Shown: piece after piece, positions 1 through 12,988 of the stretch
Layout: each line of letters begins with the position of its first letter
Numbering within the stretch: position 1 is the stretch's first letter
Assembly: GCA_002179805.1 (NCBI GenBank)
Contig: NAVB01000681.1
Location: 1 to 56,499 of the forward strand
Reading direction: 5' to 3'
DNA from: Acanthamoeba lenticulata
Taxonomy: Eukaryota; Discosea; Longamoebia; Acanthamoebidae
DNA length: 56,499 nucleotides
Translations under genes and position numbers: made by a program
The notes under the pieces: generated by a model
Database searches by the model: none
Told to the model about the DNA's origin: nothing
What the model saw: the letters and a program-made list of their open reading frames with translations, nothing else

Positions 1-47
1 GGTTTTTATCTTGAATAAAAAAAATCACAACAATAACCTATCGGCGA

Positions 48-1415
48 TCAGGCGTTGATCACGGTGAGGGCGTCCTTCTGGAGGTCGGGGAAGTTGGCCA
101 GGACTTTGTTGAGGATGTACCGCCCATACAGGATCGGCTCCCTGGGCTCGGCAGCCGCTGTATATACGCACATGAGAGTGAGCGACTACACGCATCAACC
201 ACCATGCTCAGACAAGGGGCGGTGAGTGGGCCACCTTCGCCTCGGGCCTCGAGCTCCTTGCGGCAGTGTTCAAGCGGGGACACAAGGCACTTGAAGTTGG
301 GGTCGAAGAAGAACGGCGCAGACAGCCGGTCGGTCGGGCTGCTGTTCTTTACGCGGTGGAGGGTCGCCTTGTAGAGGCCGCAAGTCCAGATCTCGAGCAT
401 GTCGCCGATGTTGACGACGAAGGTGCCCGGGAGGGGCGGCGCGGCGATCCAGTCGCCGTCCTTGAGCTTCACCTCCAGGCCGCCGACGTCGTCCTGCGCG
501 AGGATGGTGAGCACGCCGTAGTCCGTGTGCTGGCCCACGCCCCACTGCTCGTCGCGGGGCAGCGGGTCGGCCGGGTAGTAGAACAGCCGGAAGGGCGTGA
601 AGGGCGACGACGTGAACTGCTCCCGGAAGTAGCTCTCGCTCAGACCGAGCGACAACGCGATGCCTCGCATGATCTGGTGGCCCAGCTCTGTGTAGGCGGA
701 CGCAAGCAACCACAACAACAAGGACAAGCACAGGTGAGCAGCAACGTCAAGGCTTGAGGTGGAGCGTCGGGTGGGACTGGCGAGGCCGGTCACCCACCCG
801 TGAGGGCATCCATGTAGTCAATGACGAGCTTGTCGAAGCCGGGGAACAGGTCAGTGTCGGGCCATTGGTTGCGGCCGTGCATGGGCAGCTGGACATCACA
901 AAACGACGACAAATAAATGTGGGCCCAAGGAAACGCCAACAAGCCATGATGATGGAAAGGAGGGCGCACCTTGGCCTTCACCTCGTCGGCGTCCTCGCCC
1001 AGCTCAGCCCCAAAGTAGAGTCCCTCCTGTACAGGGTGAAGTAGTGAGCCTTCATTTTCATGAGTGCTTACCACACGTTCGTTCGTACCTTGAAGTCCTT
1101 CTTCTTGGCCGTGTACTCACCCTGCAGCTCAAACCAGCCGCGAAAGACGGCGTTGTTGCGCATGTGGATGCTCTCCTTCTTGTCGCGCGGACATTCGGCA
1201 AAGAAGCGCTTGCCCTCGGCGAATAATCTCGCGATGAGATCTTCATCGATGCCGTGATTTTTGCAGTAGAAGAAGCCGAAACGGAGGCACGCTTCTCTAA
1301 GCTCCCCCACAACCTTGGCCACGTCAGCGTCGGTGACCGACCCGCGCTGGTGGCGCACGAGCGGGCCAATGTCGATGACAGGAAGCGTTGTTGGTGCTCG
1401 TGGGAGGGACGCCAT
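48..1415 (-). CDS. 2-oxoglutarate/Fe(II)-dependent dioxygenase, isopenicillin-N-synthase-like
   Basis: A cytosolic non-haem iron oxygenase of the IPNS/plant 2OG-oxygenase family. The N-terminal DIOX_N part (start MASLPRAPTTL, then PVIDIGPLV) is encoded at about 1090-1415. The catalytic jelly-roll lies at about 260-690. The iron triad is visible as QHTDYG (HxD) and the distal His in LHRVKN, and the 2OG-binding Arg/Ser as DRLSAPFF. The exons join through short introns; one clear junction is DFK|EGLYFG (donor GTACGA). The last exon ends ...LTVINA with TGA at 48-50. An in-frame ATG 27 bases upstream (1442) is possible but adds residues not typical of the family. The substrate cannot be told from sequence, because this family spans antibiotic, hormone and catabolic enzymes. 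Confidence 0.88.
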
Positions 1416-1687
1416 GTGCTCAACGCTAGGCCTTGAGTGCAAGTGGTTCTATTGTTTTCATTAAGTCCGAGTTATTAATAATAAAATTGCTCTCGGCGAG
1501 AGGACGGAGCCCAAGAAGAAGGAAGTCAGGCCTGGTGGGTTCTGTCCGACTCGAGTGCCCCAAACCTGCTTGATCGAGCACTTCACATGTCTACTTCATC
1601 ATTACCAATTCACAAAATAAAACAATAAACAATAAATCATGGTGGAGACCGCATTCACGTTCATCAACATCATCACCTAACATCACT

Positions 1688-4222
1688 TCACTTTTGGAAG
1701 TCGCCGTCAAAGCCGATGAAACCGGTGAGGAGGAAGATCGGGTAGTAGGCCTTCTTCTCGATCTTGGAGCACCAGTTCCACGCCGAGGTCAGGCGTCCGT
1801 CGATGCAGCTCCCGGCGTCGAAGAAGTTATCCGCCCCGCTGCCGTCGAACGCTGAACAAAGCGCCAACCAGGTTTGTCAGCAAGAAGTGACACCATCAAC
1901 AACCTCCTCCACCTCCTCCTTCTTCTTCATCTTCTTCATCATGTTGTTGTTGTTGTTGTTTAAAGACGCACCATGCATGAAGAAGTCGCGGAGGATGTCC
2001 TTGCGGAGCTTGTCGGCGCCGCCAAAGGTGTGGTCGATGTATCGCCGAATGCCGTCATCACGCATGAGCTCGTCGATCTGCTGGATGCAGATAACGATCG
2101 GGTTGAGGATGCGCGACACTTGCGTGTACTTGTCGATGAACATGAGCGCGTTGGGCACGTTGTGGTCGCCCAAATGGATCACACTCGACCCGACCCAGTG
2201 TCCGATCTTCTCCTGGCAGTGGAACAGCAGCGAGTGCATCGCCCGCCGCACCAACGGCGCCTGCTGCACTCGGTTCAGGCCCTGACCTGCATGCCGCCCA
2301 TCAAGTGTGAGCTGGATGATGATGATAAAGAAGAAGATGATAATGATGATAGCGATGATGGTGGTGGTGATTTTACCGGTGTCGCGGAGACGGTAGGGGC
2401 TAACAGTGCTGAGAAGGTCCTCTTCGCTGAGGTACCAGAGCTTGAACATATCGTTGGCGATCTCGCGCCACAAGGTGAGCGACTGGAGGGCGTAGTAGTA
2501 CTGTCGCTCGTGGTTGTGCGTCAGGCGCGCGCCCTGCTGGCCAAAGCTGATGGCCAGCGAGTACCCCTCCTCGATATTTGTCGGGCTAAAGTACTGCTTG
2601 AGGAGCGCAATCATCTTGTCCACCGGATCGCGGTTGAAGGTCAGGTACGAGTTGTTGTCGCCGATGGAGTAGAGCAGCGTCTCGATGTCCTCCTTGTGCA
2701 GGCTGCTCGTGGCGTAGCGCTCGCTGAGGTATTTCACTGCTCGCTCCTTCTCCTTGATCTCGTATCGGATCTGGCCTCGGCTCTTGCCTGTAAGCGCCGA
2801 CGCTGAGGTGAGATCGCAGGGGGACAAAACAAACAAACAAACAAACAAACAAACAAACAAACAGGCAAAGGTGCATACCGTCGGGGCTGATTTCCTTGGT
2901 GGCCGTCATGATGTGCGGATCCTTGAGCAGCGCAAGAGCGCCATGATCCGACAGCACTGCAAGCACACATAGAACGGCGACGGTAAACACGTTGTTGATC
3001 CGCAACTATTGGCGATAGAAAACGAACCCGAAAAGACGGTCTTAATGCTCTTCTTGCAGGAAAATTGAAGAAGTTCCTGGATCTCGTTGTTGACGCTATC
3101 TTGCAATAAATACACGAGCTTGCCGTACGTCGACCTCATCTTCTCTGTTAATCATACAGAGTGCAAACAGACACACCGATAAGAGCCCGCCTGAACCGAT
3201 ACGGCCACTTCCGAAAGAGAGGCGTACCAGGATTCATGATCTTATACCGCCGGCCGACCTCGAAGATGGTCTGAAAAAACTCTTCGTTGTCTTTGAAGTT
3301 GTGGTCCTTGATCAGCTGCTGCCCTGCCTGCAGAAGAGAATCAACGACGCGTCATGAGCTACACGGGATCATGTGGTAGATAACAAGAACACGCCAAGAC
3401 ACGATGAATACAAACCTTGTAGTCGTTGGCAACAACGAGGCCGGACAAGATGGCACAGATGTCCTGGAGCTGCTCATAGATGCGCTTGGCCTTGCCCTTG
3501 AAGGAGATGATGTCTACCTTGTCGGTGTACTCTGAGACCTGGAGCGCGGCCTCGAGCAACCGCAGCAGCTTTCTCTCCTTGAGGTTCAGACGCACGGGGA
3601 TGTACTTGGCCCTGAAGATGAACAACAAGAAGTTGTGGTGAGATCAAGCAAGCGAGGACGACCATAAGGGGAAGATCGAAGAAGCAAAGAGGCAGCGACC
3701 AACCTCTCGGTGAACCACTCGCCCATGGCTTCGGCCGAAACCACCGGCGCGGGTGCGGCCGACACATCACCGGTACCATCCTCACCATCGATTTCTTCCT
3801 CCTTCTCGTCGTTGGTAGTCTATTGAAAGGCAAAGAGTGATTAAACTGCAACATTAAACTTAATGGAGAAAAAAATGCACTCAACGTACCAGCCGAGCCT
3901 TCTTGGAAGCGGCTTGTTGAGGAGTTGGGGTCTTGGCGCCAGCCAGCTTCACGACTGTGTGAAACCTGCGCTTACCACGACGATGGAGCGCGCCGAAACA
4001 CACTTCGCAAAAGACGTCGCCACAGACCTCGCATTGGACCTCCTGGGGCTGATCTTCACATTCGACACACATGCCCGGCGGAGCTTCTGACACTGTGTTG
4101 AGCTCCTCTTTCTCTCCTTGTTGATCTTCAAGCGCCATTTTGTCCGCAAAGTTGCCATCTGACTCAAGCATTCGTGCCAGGGCGCTCGCCGCGCTACTCG
4201 ATGACGTTGTCGTGGATTCCAT
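1688..4222 (-). CDS. B-box zinc finger plus DUF2009 protein
   Basis: The N-terminal exon (about 3881-4222) encodes a low-complexity leader and a B-box-like zinc finger: CVEC, then CEVC, CEVC and a distal H-x-R/H segment (residues about 50-90). After an acidic linker the protein enters a long conserved helical region: KYIPVRLNLKERKLLRLLEA, VSEYTDKVD, GDNNSYLTFNRDPVDKM, HLGDHNVPNAL, RRYIDHTFGG and C-terminal FLLTGFIGFDGDFQK. I recognise this as DUF2009, a widespread eukaryotic family of unknown function. The stop is TGA at 1688-1690. Several introns are present; one carries an AAAC microsatellite and another a run of GTT/AAC triplets. The function is unknown. B-boxes usually mediate protein contacts in ubiquitin or scaffold proteins, so a scaffold role is only inference. 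Confidence 0.85.
2826..2863. repeat. (AAAC)n tetranucleotide microsatellite
   Basis: About nine uninterrupted AAAC units on the + strand. The tract lies inside an intron of the DUF2009 gene, so the transcript carries (GUUU)n. Confidence 0.95.
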
Positions 4223-4466
4223 GGTTGCTCTAAGAATCTATCTTACAATCCAAATGCGCGCTTTGGTGATCGAGTTCGGGGCCGGTTCTGTGATGCGAGA
4301 TACCCCAGGCAAATGATGCGCGATGTTGTTGTTTTAATCTGGCCCAGTCGATTGCGCGCAGCCACAGACCAGGGCGTAAGTGAACGCCGCCCCAAATATT
4401 CGCCATTCTTGCTACTCCTAAAGTCCGCTACGCTGAAGGGTACGTTTTGTTTTACTCAAGGTGCCT

Positions 4467-7400
4467 CTACGGCCCTCGCGTGTGTGCGGGAGCTTCGACA
4501 GGGGGCGAGAACTGGAGTGTAGTGGTTTCGGGAAGCGATGAACAGACGGGCTGGTGTTCGGCGTCCACGCACTTGAGAAAGTCGGTGTAGCCTCGACTGC
4601 GCTCCACCGCATACAAGGACGGGTTGTGCGTATGATCAATGAACAGGCCAGCAAGGCACTCGCAAGTGCGTAGGACTCGCAAGTGCGTACCATGAAAGCG
4701 AGCGGAACATGGCATGAAAGGCGGGGCATAAGTCGTGATGCTCCTGCAGCAGGCGTACCACGACGCGAAGGTCAAGCAGGGCCGTTGCCACGATCATCGC
4801 CCACTCGACGACACCAGCCTCCTCCAGCTCTTCAAAGAGCGCGCGCAGGTCCTGAACTTGACGGCAAAGCGTGTCCTCCACCGCGTTCTGGTAGGCGGCG
4901 AGAACTTCGATGTGCTCTCGTCCCCGCACGGGCTCTGTAGAGGCTCAGCCCCGATCAGCACAGTCTTCAGGCAGCCAAGAAGGGGCCCACAACGCACCGA
5001 TGGCGATGCCGCCTTCGCCCAGGCCGGCGTGGAGAGACGACAGGAGGGTGAAATAGGGCGATGACGAGTAGCGCTGGGGAAACGGGATGTTGAATTGCAT
5101 GTGCAGCGCGAAGAGGGCCGAGGCGTAGTCGTTCGAGTTGATGATGTTGTGCATCAGGGGCCTCACCGGAGAGGCGATAGGCTCCGCCACAGGTGTCGCC
5201 GCCGTGGACGTCGGCACGGGCCTGTCATCGACTGCCGCCGTTGTAGTTGTGGTCGGTAGCGTCGGTGGTGGCGCGGCATCGGGGACTGGTGACGAGAAGG
5301 ACAAAAATGAAAAGAACGAAGACGACCGCCCGAACGCGGGCGTGGCGGGCGATGACGCCGCCGCCGTTGGCCGCTCTGGCGCTGGCGACGACGGCGCCGA
5401 TGCCGACACCGTGGCCGTCGACGAAGATGGTGTCAATGATATAGGCGCGGGCGCGGGCGCTGGCACTGACGTCGATGACGATGAAGAAGAGGAAAAAGAG
5501 GAAGAATGGGACCGGCCTGGGTTGCGGCGGAGGATGTCAGCGATGGACTTGCCCAGAACGACCTTGGCCAAGTAGTGCAGGTCATGGATGCGGTAACGAA
5601 GAAGCAGTTTTCGCGCGTAGCGAGCCAGCAGCAGCTCCATCGCCGTTTTCTCCTCCTTGCCTGTGAGCAGTTGCGCCGTGAGGACTGATCATCATCGCCG
5701 AATTTAAAAAACAAGCGCGACAGGACCAAGGGGCCTCGTACCTGGCTGGGCAGCGGCGCCGTTGCCGTTCTCCTGCGGCCGCTGTTGGTCGTGCTCACCG
5801 TCGATCCCTTCGCCGTCTTCCTCGCCATTGCAAGAGACCAGCATGTTGAGGAAGCGCACCACCTGCAACGTGCCCACAGGTGAGCACGTTCCTTGTGTCG
5901 AAAGGAAGCTTCAGGACTGCGTTGGAGGCGTACATGGCGGAGAAGGTGCATGTCGCCTGACTCCAGAGTGGCCTCAAGCAGGCCTAGCGAGGCCATGGCG
6001 GCCGCCGTCGTCCCGCCCACATAGCGCACCACCGGCAGCATCCCACCGGCCGTATGCAGTGCTCCTCGCTGAAGAGCCCGGCAGTGGCCGTCAGCCGCAG
6101 ACTCTCACGAACACGGGAATAAGGGAAAGCAAGCGCACCTCGATGCAGTCGTTGAAGAAGCGGTCAGGATCGCCCACATAGGCAAACAACAGGTCCCACG
6201 AGGCCGGATCGATCTTCCGGGCGCAGCCCACGACGACCTCCGGGAAGGCGTCGAGGCCGCGCAGGAAGTCGGTCACGCGTGCTAGCAGTCGGCTGCTACG
6301 CCGCTGTCGCTCTGGGGCGCCGCTGCTGCCGTTGCCAGCGGCTCGGGCCTCGCGACGAAAGCGTTCCTCGTCGAGGAGGGCCTGGTGCAGCAGCAGCTCC
6401 AGTGAATGCCGGTAGTGCGGCAGGTGTGCGTAGGGCCGGGACAGCTCGTAAAGCGCATAATAGCGCTGTGCGTGCTCCATCCGCTCGCTGGTGCGCTGTC
6501 GCCGCATCGGTGCCACTATCGGCATCGTCGTAATCGAGCCCGAGCTGCCTCTGAGATGATGCGGTATAGGGGCAGCGGCGGTGTCGTCCGCGTCATCCTC
6601 ACCCGCATGGCCGTTGCCATTCAGCAGGTTTTCGTCATCGTCGTCATCATCTTCACTGTCGTCGCTCTCGGCGATCTCCTTGGGCGCGTCCAGAGTGCGC
6701 ACGGCGGATGGATCGTCGGCCTCGTCGAGCTGCGTCAGCCCGCAGTTGTCGCTCTGCAGCAGGTAGGCCACTACGCTATGCAAGAACGGCTGGGTCTGCT
6801 CATCGTCGGCAGCAGCAGCGACGGCGGCAAGATGTGTTAGTTTGAGCGCCACACCGCCCCGCATGCCGGGGGCTCACCCACGCACCTTGGTCTCAAAGGT
6901 GAAGGACGGGAGAGTCTTGAGGAACGAAGGGGCCGACTTGGGGGCGAGCGCGGTGACCAGCATCGTGCGGCTGCTGACCGCGATGGGGTAGACCCCGTCC
7001 TCCCACCCGACAAACGTCACATGCTTGTACTCGTCCGACGCCTGCATGACATCCACGCCGTGAGTCGATGTGTGACGTGGCATGACGTCAGCAATGATGA
7101 AAGGACCTTGACGCTCTTCTTGCGCGGGGAGAGCGGGCCAGCGGAGGCGTTGTCCGGCAGCCACGGCCGGATGATGGGCAGCACGCCCTCTTCGCTGTAG
7201 GGGAACGAGTACTGCAGGCCGTGGGGCCCAAGCGTCCAGATCATGTCGCCCATGTGAGGCAGGAGACGGCGCGAACTGACCCACCAACAGGCCTCGACCT
7301 GCTGCCCGATCTCGATCTGCGGTTCCCACCGGCGAGACGAGTCAGAGCTCTGATCAAGCATACTTGCGCGTGTGCGCGGTCAAACACCAACACACCTGGA

Positions 7401-10400
7401 AGCCAAAGGCCAGGTTGGTGAGGAGCAGCGTGCCGCTGCAGTTGATGAGCGCCCACAGCGCCGGCTCCTTGGCGGGGCTCGGCCTCGAGCTCGCGTCGGT
7501 GGTTGGTCGTGGCTGTTGTGGTTTAGCCAGAAAGAACGAAAGCGTCCAAAAAGAACGAAGCGGCGTACAGGAAACGGCGGGGGGATGAGGAGCAAGGCGG
7601 AAGGCAGGGCCGTGGATGTGAGGCCGGGCATGGCTACGCTCTGCGTGAGCGTGGCCGACAGAGAGGGCTTGATGGTCTCAGCATCCTCGATCATCAGCCG
7701 ATAGCACTGGATAAACCCATCGCTGGCATCGTCGGGCCGCAATACATCAAATAAATTCTTTGCATTTCTGACGGCGGAAGGAATGCGAAGAGCTTTGCAA
7801 GTACCGCATGAGGACGACGAGAGCGTCGCCCCGGACGGCGAGCAAGTGGGGCACGCGCTGCGGGGCGATCTTGACTCGGTGCACGAGGGCCCGCGCCGAC
7901 AGGTAGCGCCGCGGGTAAAACAAAATCTGGACCGGCCCCCCGTAAGCGGCACGACAAGAAGACACCTTTCGCGTGCGCACACGTACTTCATAGGACTCGC
8001 GTGGATGTCGCCGGACGGCCATCACAAGCAAAGAGCGATACCAGGCGAGCCCGAGGCACTCCAGCTCTTGCTCCTGTTGGCAGCGCCCACGCCGATCAGG
8101 AGAGGATGCCCTTACGCCGCGCGAGGGGCTACTAGGCCACGCACCTCGCTTCGATCGCCAAAGAGCCGCCACCGGTGCACTGACGCAGCGTAGATGGCGA
8201 CGCCCCGCCGGCCCGCCACCGCAACGTCACCATACTCTGGCGAAACCGCCACGTGCTGCAAGGGCCAGCAAAATAATGAATACAAAATGAATACAAAATT
8301 GAATATAAAAACACAAAATAGTATCCACGAAAAATTTCACAACACAACACACTGCATACCTTGATGGGCCAGTTGTCGGCGATGTAGGCTTGCGGGACTT
8401 GGCTGCGCTGCCACTTCATTGCCTCGTTGAACTCGAGAGGAGAGTAGGAGAGAATCTCGGCCTCGCCCCACAGCACTAGTCGCTCCTCGCCCGAGCCCTG
8501 CGACTGCATCTCGACAAAGTGGGCGGCCTTGATGAAGCTGATCTGCTCGAAGGCGGGCCGCTGGGCCGAGGGCCTATCGTCCGCGCCCGTGTAGGCAGGC
8601 GTCGGAGAGGGCGTGACAAAGAGGCGATAGCCCTCGCGGCCCCAGCTCATCGCCCCGACACCTCGTGCGTGCTGCGCATCAACCTCGCTGGTGATTGGGC
8701 CAAGTCAGTGACTGACCAGCACACGTGGAGCGGCACGAGGGCGAGGAGAGCGTCGCACCCGGTGGGGGACATGCAGAGGCGCGAGCCATAGGAGGACCAG
8801 AGGGCAAACCCGCCACCGTGCCAGCCTGCGGCCAGCGCGCGGCCGTCGGGCGTCCACGCAAGGGCGCTCACAGGTCCAAGCTCTGCCCCATGATGTGAGT
8901 CTTTGTCTCCAGCTTTCTTGTCGACACAATGACGGAGGGGCAGAGGGCGCTCAAACCTCGCGAGCACCCGTCAAACTCGGTCGGGGCCAACACGCGCAGG
9001 AAGAGCGGGTAGCGAGGGCTCGAGATGTCGAACAGGTGCACCTCGCCGCTTTAAGAAACACACGAGTCAGCTGCGTGCAGTCGGTGCCTGGGCCACGAGG
9101 CCGCGTACCTCTGATAGCCCACCGCGGCGAAGCTGTTACAGCAGTTGAAGCGCAGTGCGACAGCCTCCAGCAGCCGTCCGGACTCGGCGCCGGGCAGCCA
9201 GTGACCGCGCATGACCTGTGCAGGCGTGCGCAGTTGAGCCACCAGAGTACGGCGAACCAGCACGGGGCGGACGAACCTGCTTCCCGTCGGCCTGCTTCTC
9301 GGTGGTGACGAGGGCGACACGCCCATTGGTAAACACGAGCCCGACCACGCCGATGGCTTCGCTGTACACGACGAGCCGCACAACGGGCTCCGCTGATGGT
9401 CGCTTTCCGGCGCCCGTGGCGTCTGTCGGGGTCATCAGGGTTGTCTCCGTCGTCGCCGGCCTCGGGGCCGCTGTGGGTGTTGACGGTGGAGTCGTGAGCG
9501 ATGATGACGATGACGAGAGCGGGGAGGCCAATGAGGTCAGGTTAGTGTAGGATGATCGCGCATAACGGGAAGTGACAAAGGGCGACGGAGTGGCAGGCGA
9601 GGCGCTGGGGGCAGGCGAGAATGACGACTCGCCAAACAGCATGGACGGAGAAGAGGCAGAAGAGGGCATGGAAGAAGCGAGTTGGCGCCGCTTGGTAGGC
9701 GTGGCAAAGGGCGAGGACGGGAGGGGCTGGTTTGCAGCCGAGAGCGAGCAGTCCTCGATGAAGGGGATGGCCGAGAAGGGTACGTCATTGACGATTTGGC
9801 CGGACCAGGTGATGGTCAGCAAGTGTTCCTGCTTGGTCACTACCACCAGTGTTCCAGCGCTCTGCATAAGCGTCCCGCCACAGCAAAGGTCAGCGTCCCT
9901 TGGATGTTCACTCAAACGTATGGCACGCATCTGTTCACGGACAGAGACCGCACCTCGTCGCCACGGGTCATGCACTCGGCGCCACCGTGAGGCGTGAGCA
10001 GCAGTGCCCGCAGTTCTGATTCACCAGGTTGTGGTTGCCCCAAGTGAGCAAAGAGCCACGCAGGAAGAGGAAGGAGAGGCATGCGCTACCGAGGTTGGCC
10101 GCACAGGCGACCTCCAGGCGTGAACCCTCAGCATGCAGCTGGATGCTGTGCTGACCCAGCACGACGTTGTACATGCAAATGTGCCCACTTTGTAGCTGCA
10201 GTAATTGCAAAGCGAAGTGATTCAGTGAGCACAGTGCGAGGGACCAGAGCAGAGGGGGCGAGTACGATCACGCCGATCAGGCTGCTGTCGGCACTCCACT
10301 CGAGAGACCGGTTCGCACCGTACTTGGCCCGCAGCGACGTGGGCAGAGCCACCGACGCAAGAAGAAGTGGTTCCTGTGAGGATGGAAAAGGGTTTACGAC

Positions 10401-10624
10401 CACGTAGATGCGCGCAATGGCAGGAAGGAGAGCAAGCTCGATAGATGAAATAAAATGAAAAAAATAAAAGAAGAATCAGGTACCTGCCCACTTGACCACA
10501 GTGACACACAGTAGGGTGACAGCACCGCAAAGTGCGTACGGGTGGCATTGTGCTGGAGAGCGAGGAGAGGGCCATCCTCGCTGCAGTGGTGGTACCGCTT
10601 GGGCCACCCACTCGCAAAGTACAT
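4467..10624 (-). CDS. RIC1: RIC1 homologue, Rab6-type GEF complex subunit
   Basis: A large, many-exon gene. The first exon starts MYFASGWPKRY, the characteristic start of RIC1, and is followed by an N-terminal beta-propeller (LWSSGQ; SLEWSADSSLIGV; LQSGHICMYN; WTPDGRALAAGWHGGGFALW; EDGVYPIAVSSRTML). The middle and C-terminal part is helical and matches the RIC1 domain (LLRYRIHDLHYLAKVVLGKS; AYQNAVEDTLCRQVQDLRAL; WAMIVATALLDLRVVVRLL). RIC1 with RGP1 activates Rab6/Ypt6 at the Golgi for endosome-to-Golgi retrieval. This copy has a Ser/Pro/Thr-rich insert (about 5150-5470), a Ser-rich insert near 9540-9720 and an acidic loop near 6620-6700, all likely disordered. The C-terminal exon (ending at 4467) was joined by eye and is the least certain part. 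An in-frame upstream ATG at 10639 exists; 10624 fits the family. Confidence 0.85.
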
Positions 10625-10768
10625 CTGCGAGGGGCCCACAAAAAGAGATAGAATAAAAAATTAAAAAGAAAAACGTGGGTAAAATCAATCTGTTTCTGGT
10701 GCTTTTTAGTTTTTTCTGCTCCGATTAAATCTCCTTTGTTGATCGCATCACACACACACATCACCGTA
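10625..10768. promoter_or_regulatory. short bidirectional promoter between RIC1 and RBM34-like genes
   Basis: The two start codons are divergent and only 144 bp apart. The gap is AT-rich relative to the flanking exons and has a short CA repeat (about 10750-10761). No TATA element is certain. Confidence 0.45.
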
Positions 10769-12461
10769 ATGGAGTCAAAAACGAGGTAACCAACCAACTT
10801 GTCTTGTGCGTTTTGTTAGTTGTGACATTTGTTGCGAGATTCAAATCTTGATCTTCCTGCAGTGCGCTGAAGCTGCCGAAGCAGGCGCCTGACACATCAA
10901 CGGTTAATCCAGCCCTCATAGCGCTCTTCAACGCACCTCCGCCCGTCCCGGCCAAGAAGAAGTCGCCTCCACCACCCCCGCCCTCCCCTCGTGTTCGCCC
11001 ATCTGGTACCACCCAAATCGCTCTTGCAAAATGCGATTTTCCATTTTTTTTCATTTTTCATTTACAAACGCAGCAGCGGACAACAAACGCAAGCAGCCAG
11101 CAAAGACGACCGCAGAAGGTAGCAAGAAGGCTGGTGATGGAAAGAAGGTTGTGGAGGCCACCGAAGCAGATGAGCAGAAGACTTCTTCCAAGAAGCAGCA
11201 GCGAAAGGTCAAGAAACAGAAGAAAGGAGAGACCGAAGCGAAGAATGAAGACGAGGAAGAGCAGGAGGGCAAGATGAACGAGGACGATGAACCAGCAAAG
11301 CAAAATGACGAGGAGGAGGACGACGAAGCAAAGGAGGAGAGCGAAGAGGGGGAGGATGCGGAAGGGAATGACTCAGAGATGGACGAAGAAACGAAGAAGG
11401 CCTGCACTGTGTTTGTGGGAAACGTGCCCGTGAGCATGAGCAAGAACGAGCTTGCCCGGCTCTTCAAGCCACATGGCAAGATCCGGTCCATCCGCTTCCG
11501 ATCTGTCGCCTTTGCCCACCCCAAGCGCAGGAACAAGGACAAAAAGGTCAGCCGTCCTCTGCTTCGTGCTTGACGTACAACTACTTATGTTGTGGTGACC
11601 ATGAGTGCAGGCGGCGTTCCTGGGCAAGCACTTCCACCCAGATCGCGACACGTGCAACGCTTACGTCGTCTTTACCGAGAAGGACTCGGCGCTCAAGGCC
11701 CTCGCCGTCAACAACACGAAGGTTCCATCCTGTTGTTTTATCCGTGGGTCGGCGAGGCAGTGGCTCACCTGCGGGAACTTGGTTGGTGATGTCTTTTATT
11801 CACACAGATCAAAATTGGTGAAGACGAGGTGGCTCACCTCAGCGTGGACTTGGCATATGCGCCTACGTGGAACATGGCTCGCGCGGCGTTTGTCGGCAAC
11901 CTCCCCTTCTGTACGCGCCCCCTTTCTTTTGACAAGCCTATGTCGCTTAGTGCATGCCATGTGGTTGACATGTTCTCGGTTGGCAGCTATCAAAGACGAG
12001 GAGCTGCGAAAGCACTTTGAATCTGCGGGTTCGGTCAAGCGCGTTCGTATTGTGCGCGACTCGGCCACTTCCATCGGCAAGGGCTTTGGGTTCGTAGAGT
12101 TTGTGGTACGGCGCTCTTCTTGACAATGATAATGAATCACTGCCTGATAGGCTGACACTATGCACGCACATTGCAGAATAAGGACGACCTGCTGGGCGCG
12201 CTGGCTCTCCACGAGAGCGAACTGCAAAACCGCAAGATCCGCGTCTTCAAGGCTTCCAACCACGAACAAGCTTTCACGGGCACCGGCAAGCAGGCCAAGA
12301 ACGAGCGAAAGGCCTACCAGGGCATGGAGTCTCTCAAGGGCGCTGCGTTGCGAGTCGAGCGGAAGCGAAAGCGGACCGAAGGTGGCGGCAAGGGACCCAA
12401 GCGCGGCGGCAAGCCCAAGGCCAAGCCGGCCGGTCGTTCCAAGAAGGCTCGAACGGCCTGA
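10769..12461 (+). CDS. RBM34: RBM34/Nop12-like nucleolar protein with two RRMs
   Basis: The likely first exon is only 17 bases (10769-10785, MESKT). A Pro-rich exon (10863-11005) follows, and then exon 3 from 11074. The joins are in phase through GT-AG introns. A Lys/Glu-rich low-complexity region precedes two RRMs. RRM1 begins CTVFVGNVPVSMSKNELARL and contains a long loop with the family-typical FLGKHFHPD...NAYVVF. RRM2 begins AAFVGNLPF and contains GKGFGFVEFV. The C-terminus is a basic tail ending KKARTA (TGA 12459-12461). RRM order, spacing and the inter-RRM VDLA segment match RBM34 and yeast Nop12, which act in 60S pre-ribosome maturation in the nucleolus. The Pro-rich first exons are the weakest part of the model. 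Confidence 0.88.
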
Positions 12462-12988
12462 TTTGGTTGATGAAATAGAGAACTGGTTGACCAGCGTTGT
12501 GGATTGATCGTTTATTGCGTGGGGGAAGCTGAGTGAAAGGGGAGTGCTTCATTAGCTTCAAGCTTTTTTGTGAGTTCCTGCTTTCGATGACTTTCCCCTT
12601 CATTGCCTCGACTTTTTTTCGGTGGTGGTGCCCTTGTGGGGCAGTCATCATGAGCCACATGACTGCGCCGCGGTTGAAGGCTGCTCTCTGAACCTTTTTG
12701 CTTCGTTTCGTACTCATCGTCGTCTTCTCCACAAGGACCCTTGCGAGAGCTGACCAAGGTAGGTGAACCGACAGAAAATTAAAACCGGGAAAACCAAGCC
12801 ATAACAAAGCGCCGGCAATCCAAAATCGATGACAAACATGAAGAGGCTCACCTTTCTTACTTTCACAGCTTCCCATTGTCGTCGTGGATTGCGACCTTTC
12901 TTCTCTTTTTCTAGCAGTGGTTGGTCACCATCTCTTGTTCTTCATCTTACTGCACTACTTATAGTACTTACTTCAGCTTCTGTGTCAG
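12462..12988. other. intergenic gap with a doubtful small antisense gene
   Basis: This 527-bp gap lies between the RBM34-like stop and the F-box gene start. On the minus strand there is an attractive short start, MGSCESKK (ATG at 12876), followed by donor GTGAGC and, after an acceptor near 12740-12745, open Lys-rich sequence. MGSC is a plausible N-myristoylation/palmitoylation signal. The most protein-like downstream frame (Lys/Glu/Pro-rich, to 12512) does not join in phase with this exon, so I do not call a gene. Confidence 0.3.

Noticed and set aside
1973..2806. Plus-strand open frame of 277 codons
   Set aside because: It is antisense to DUF2009 coding exons and spans its introns without a start context or motif.
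11051..11542. Ser/Phe-rich minus-strand open frame opposite the RBM34-like gene
   Set aside because: It is the antisense of the Lys/Glu-rich low-complexity stretch and has no independent motif.
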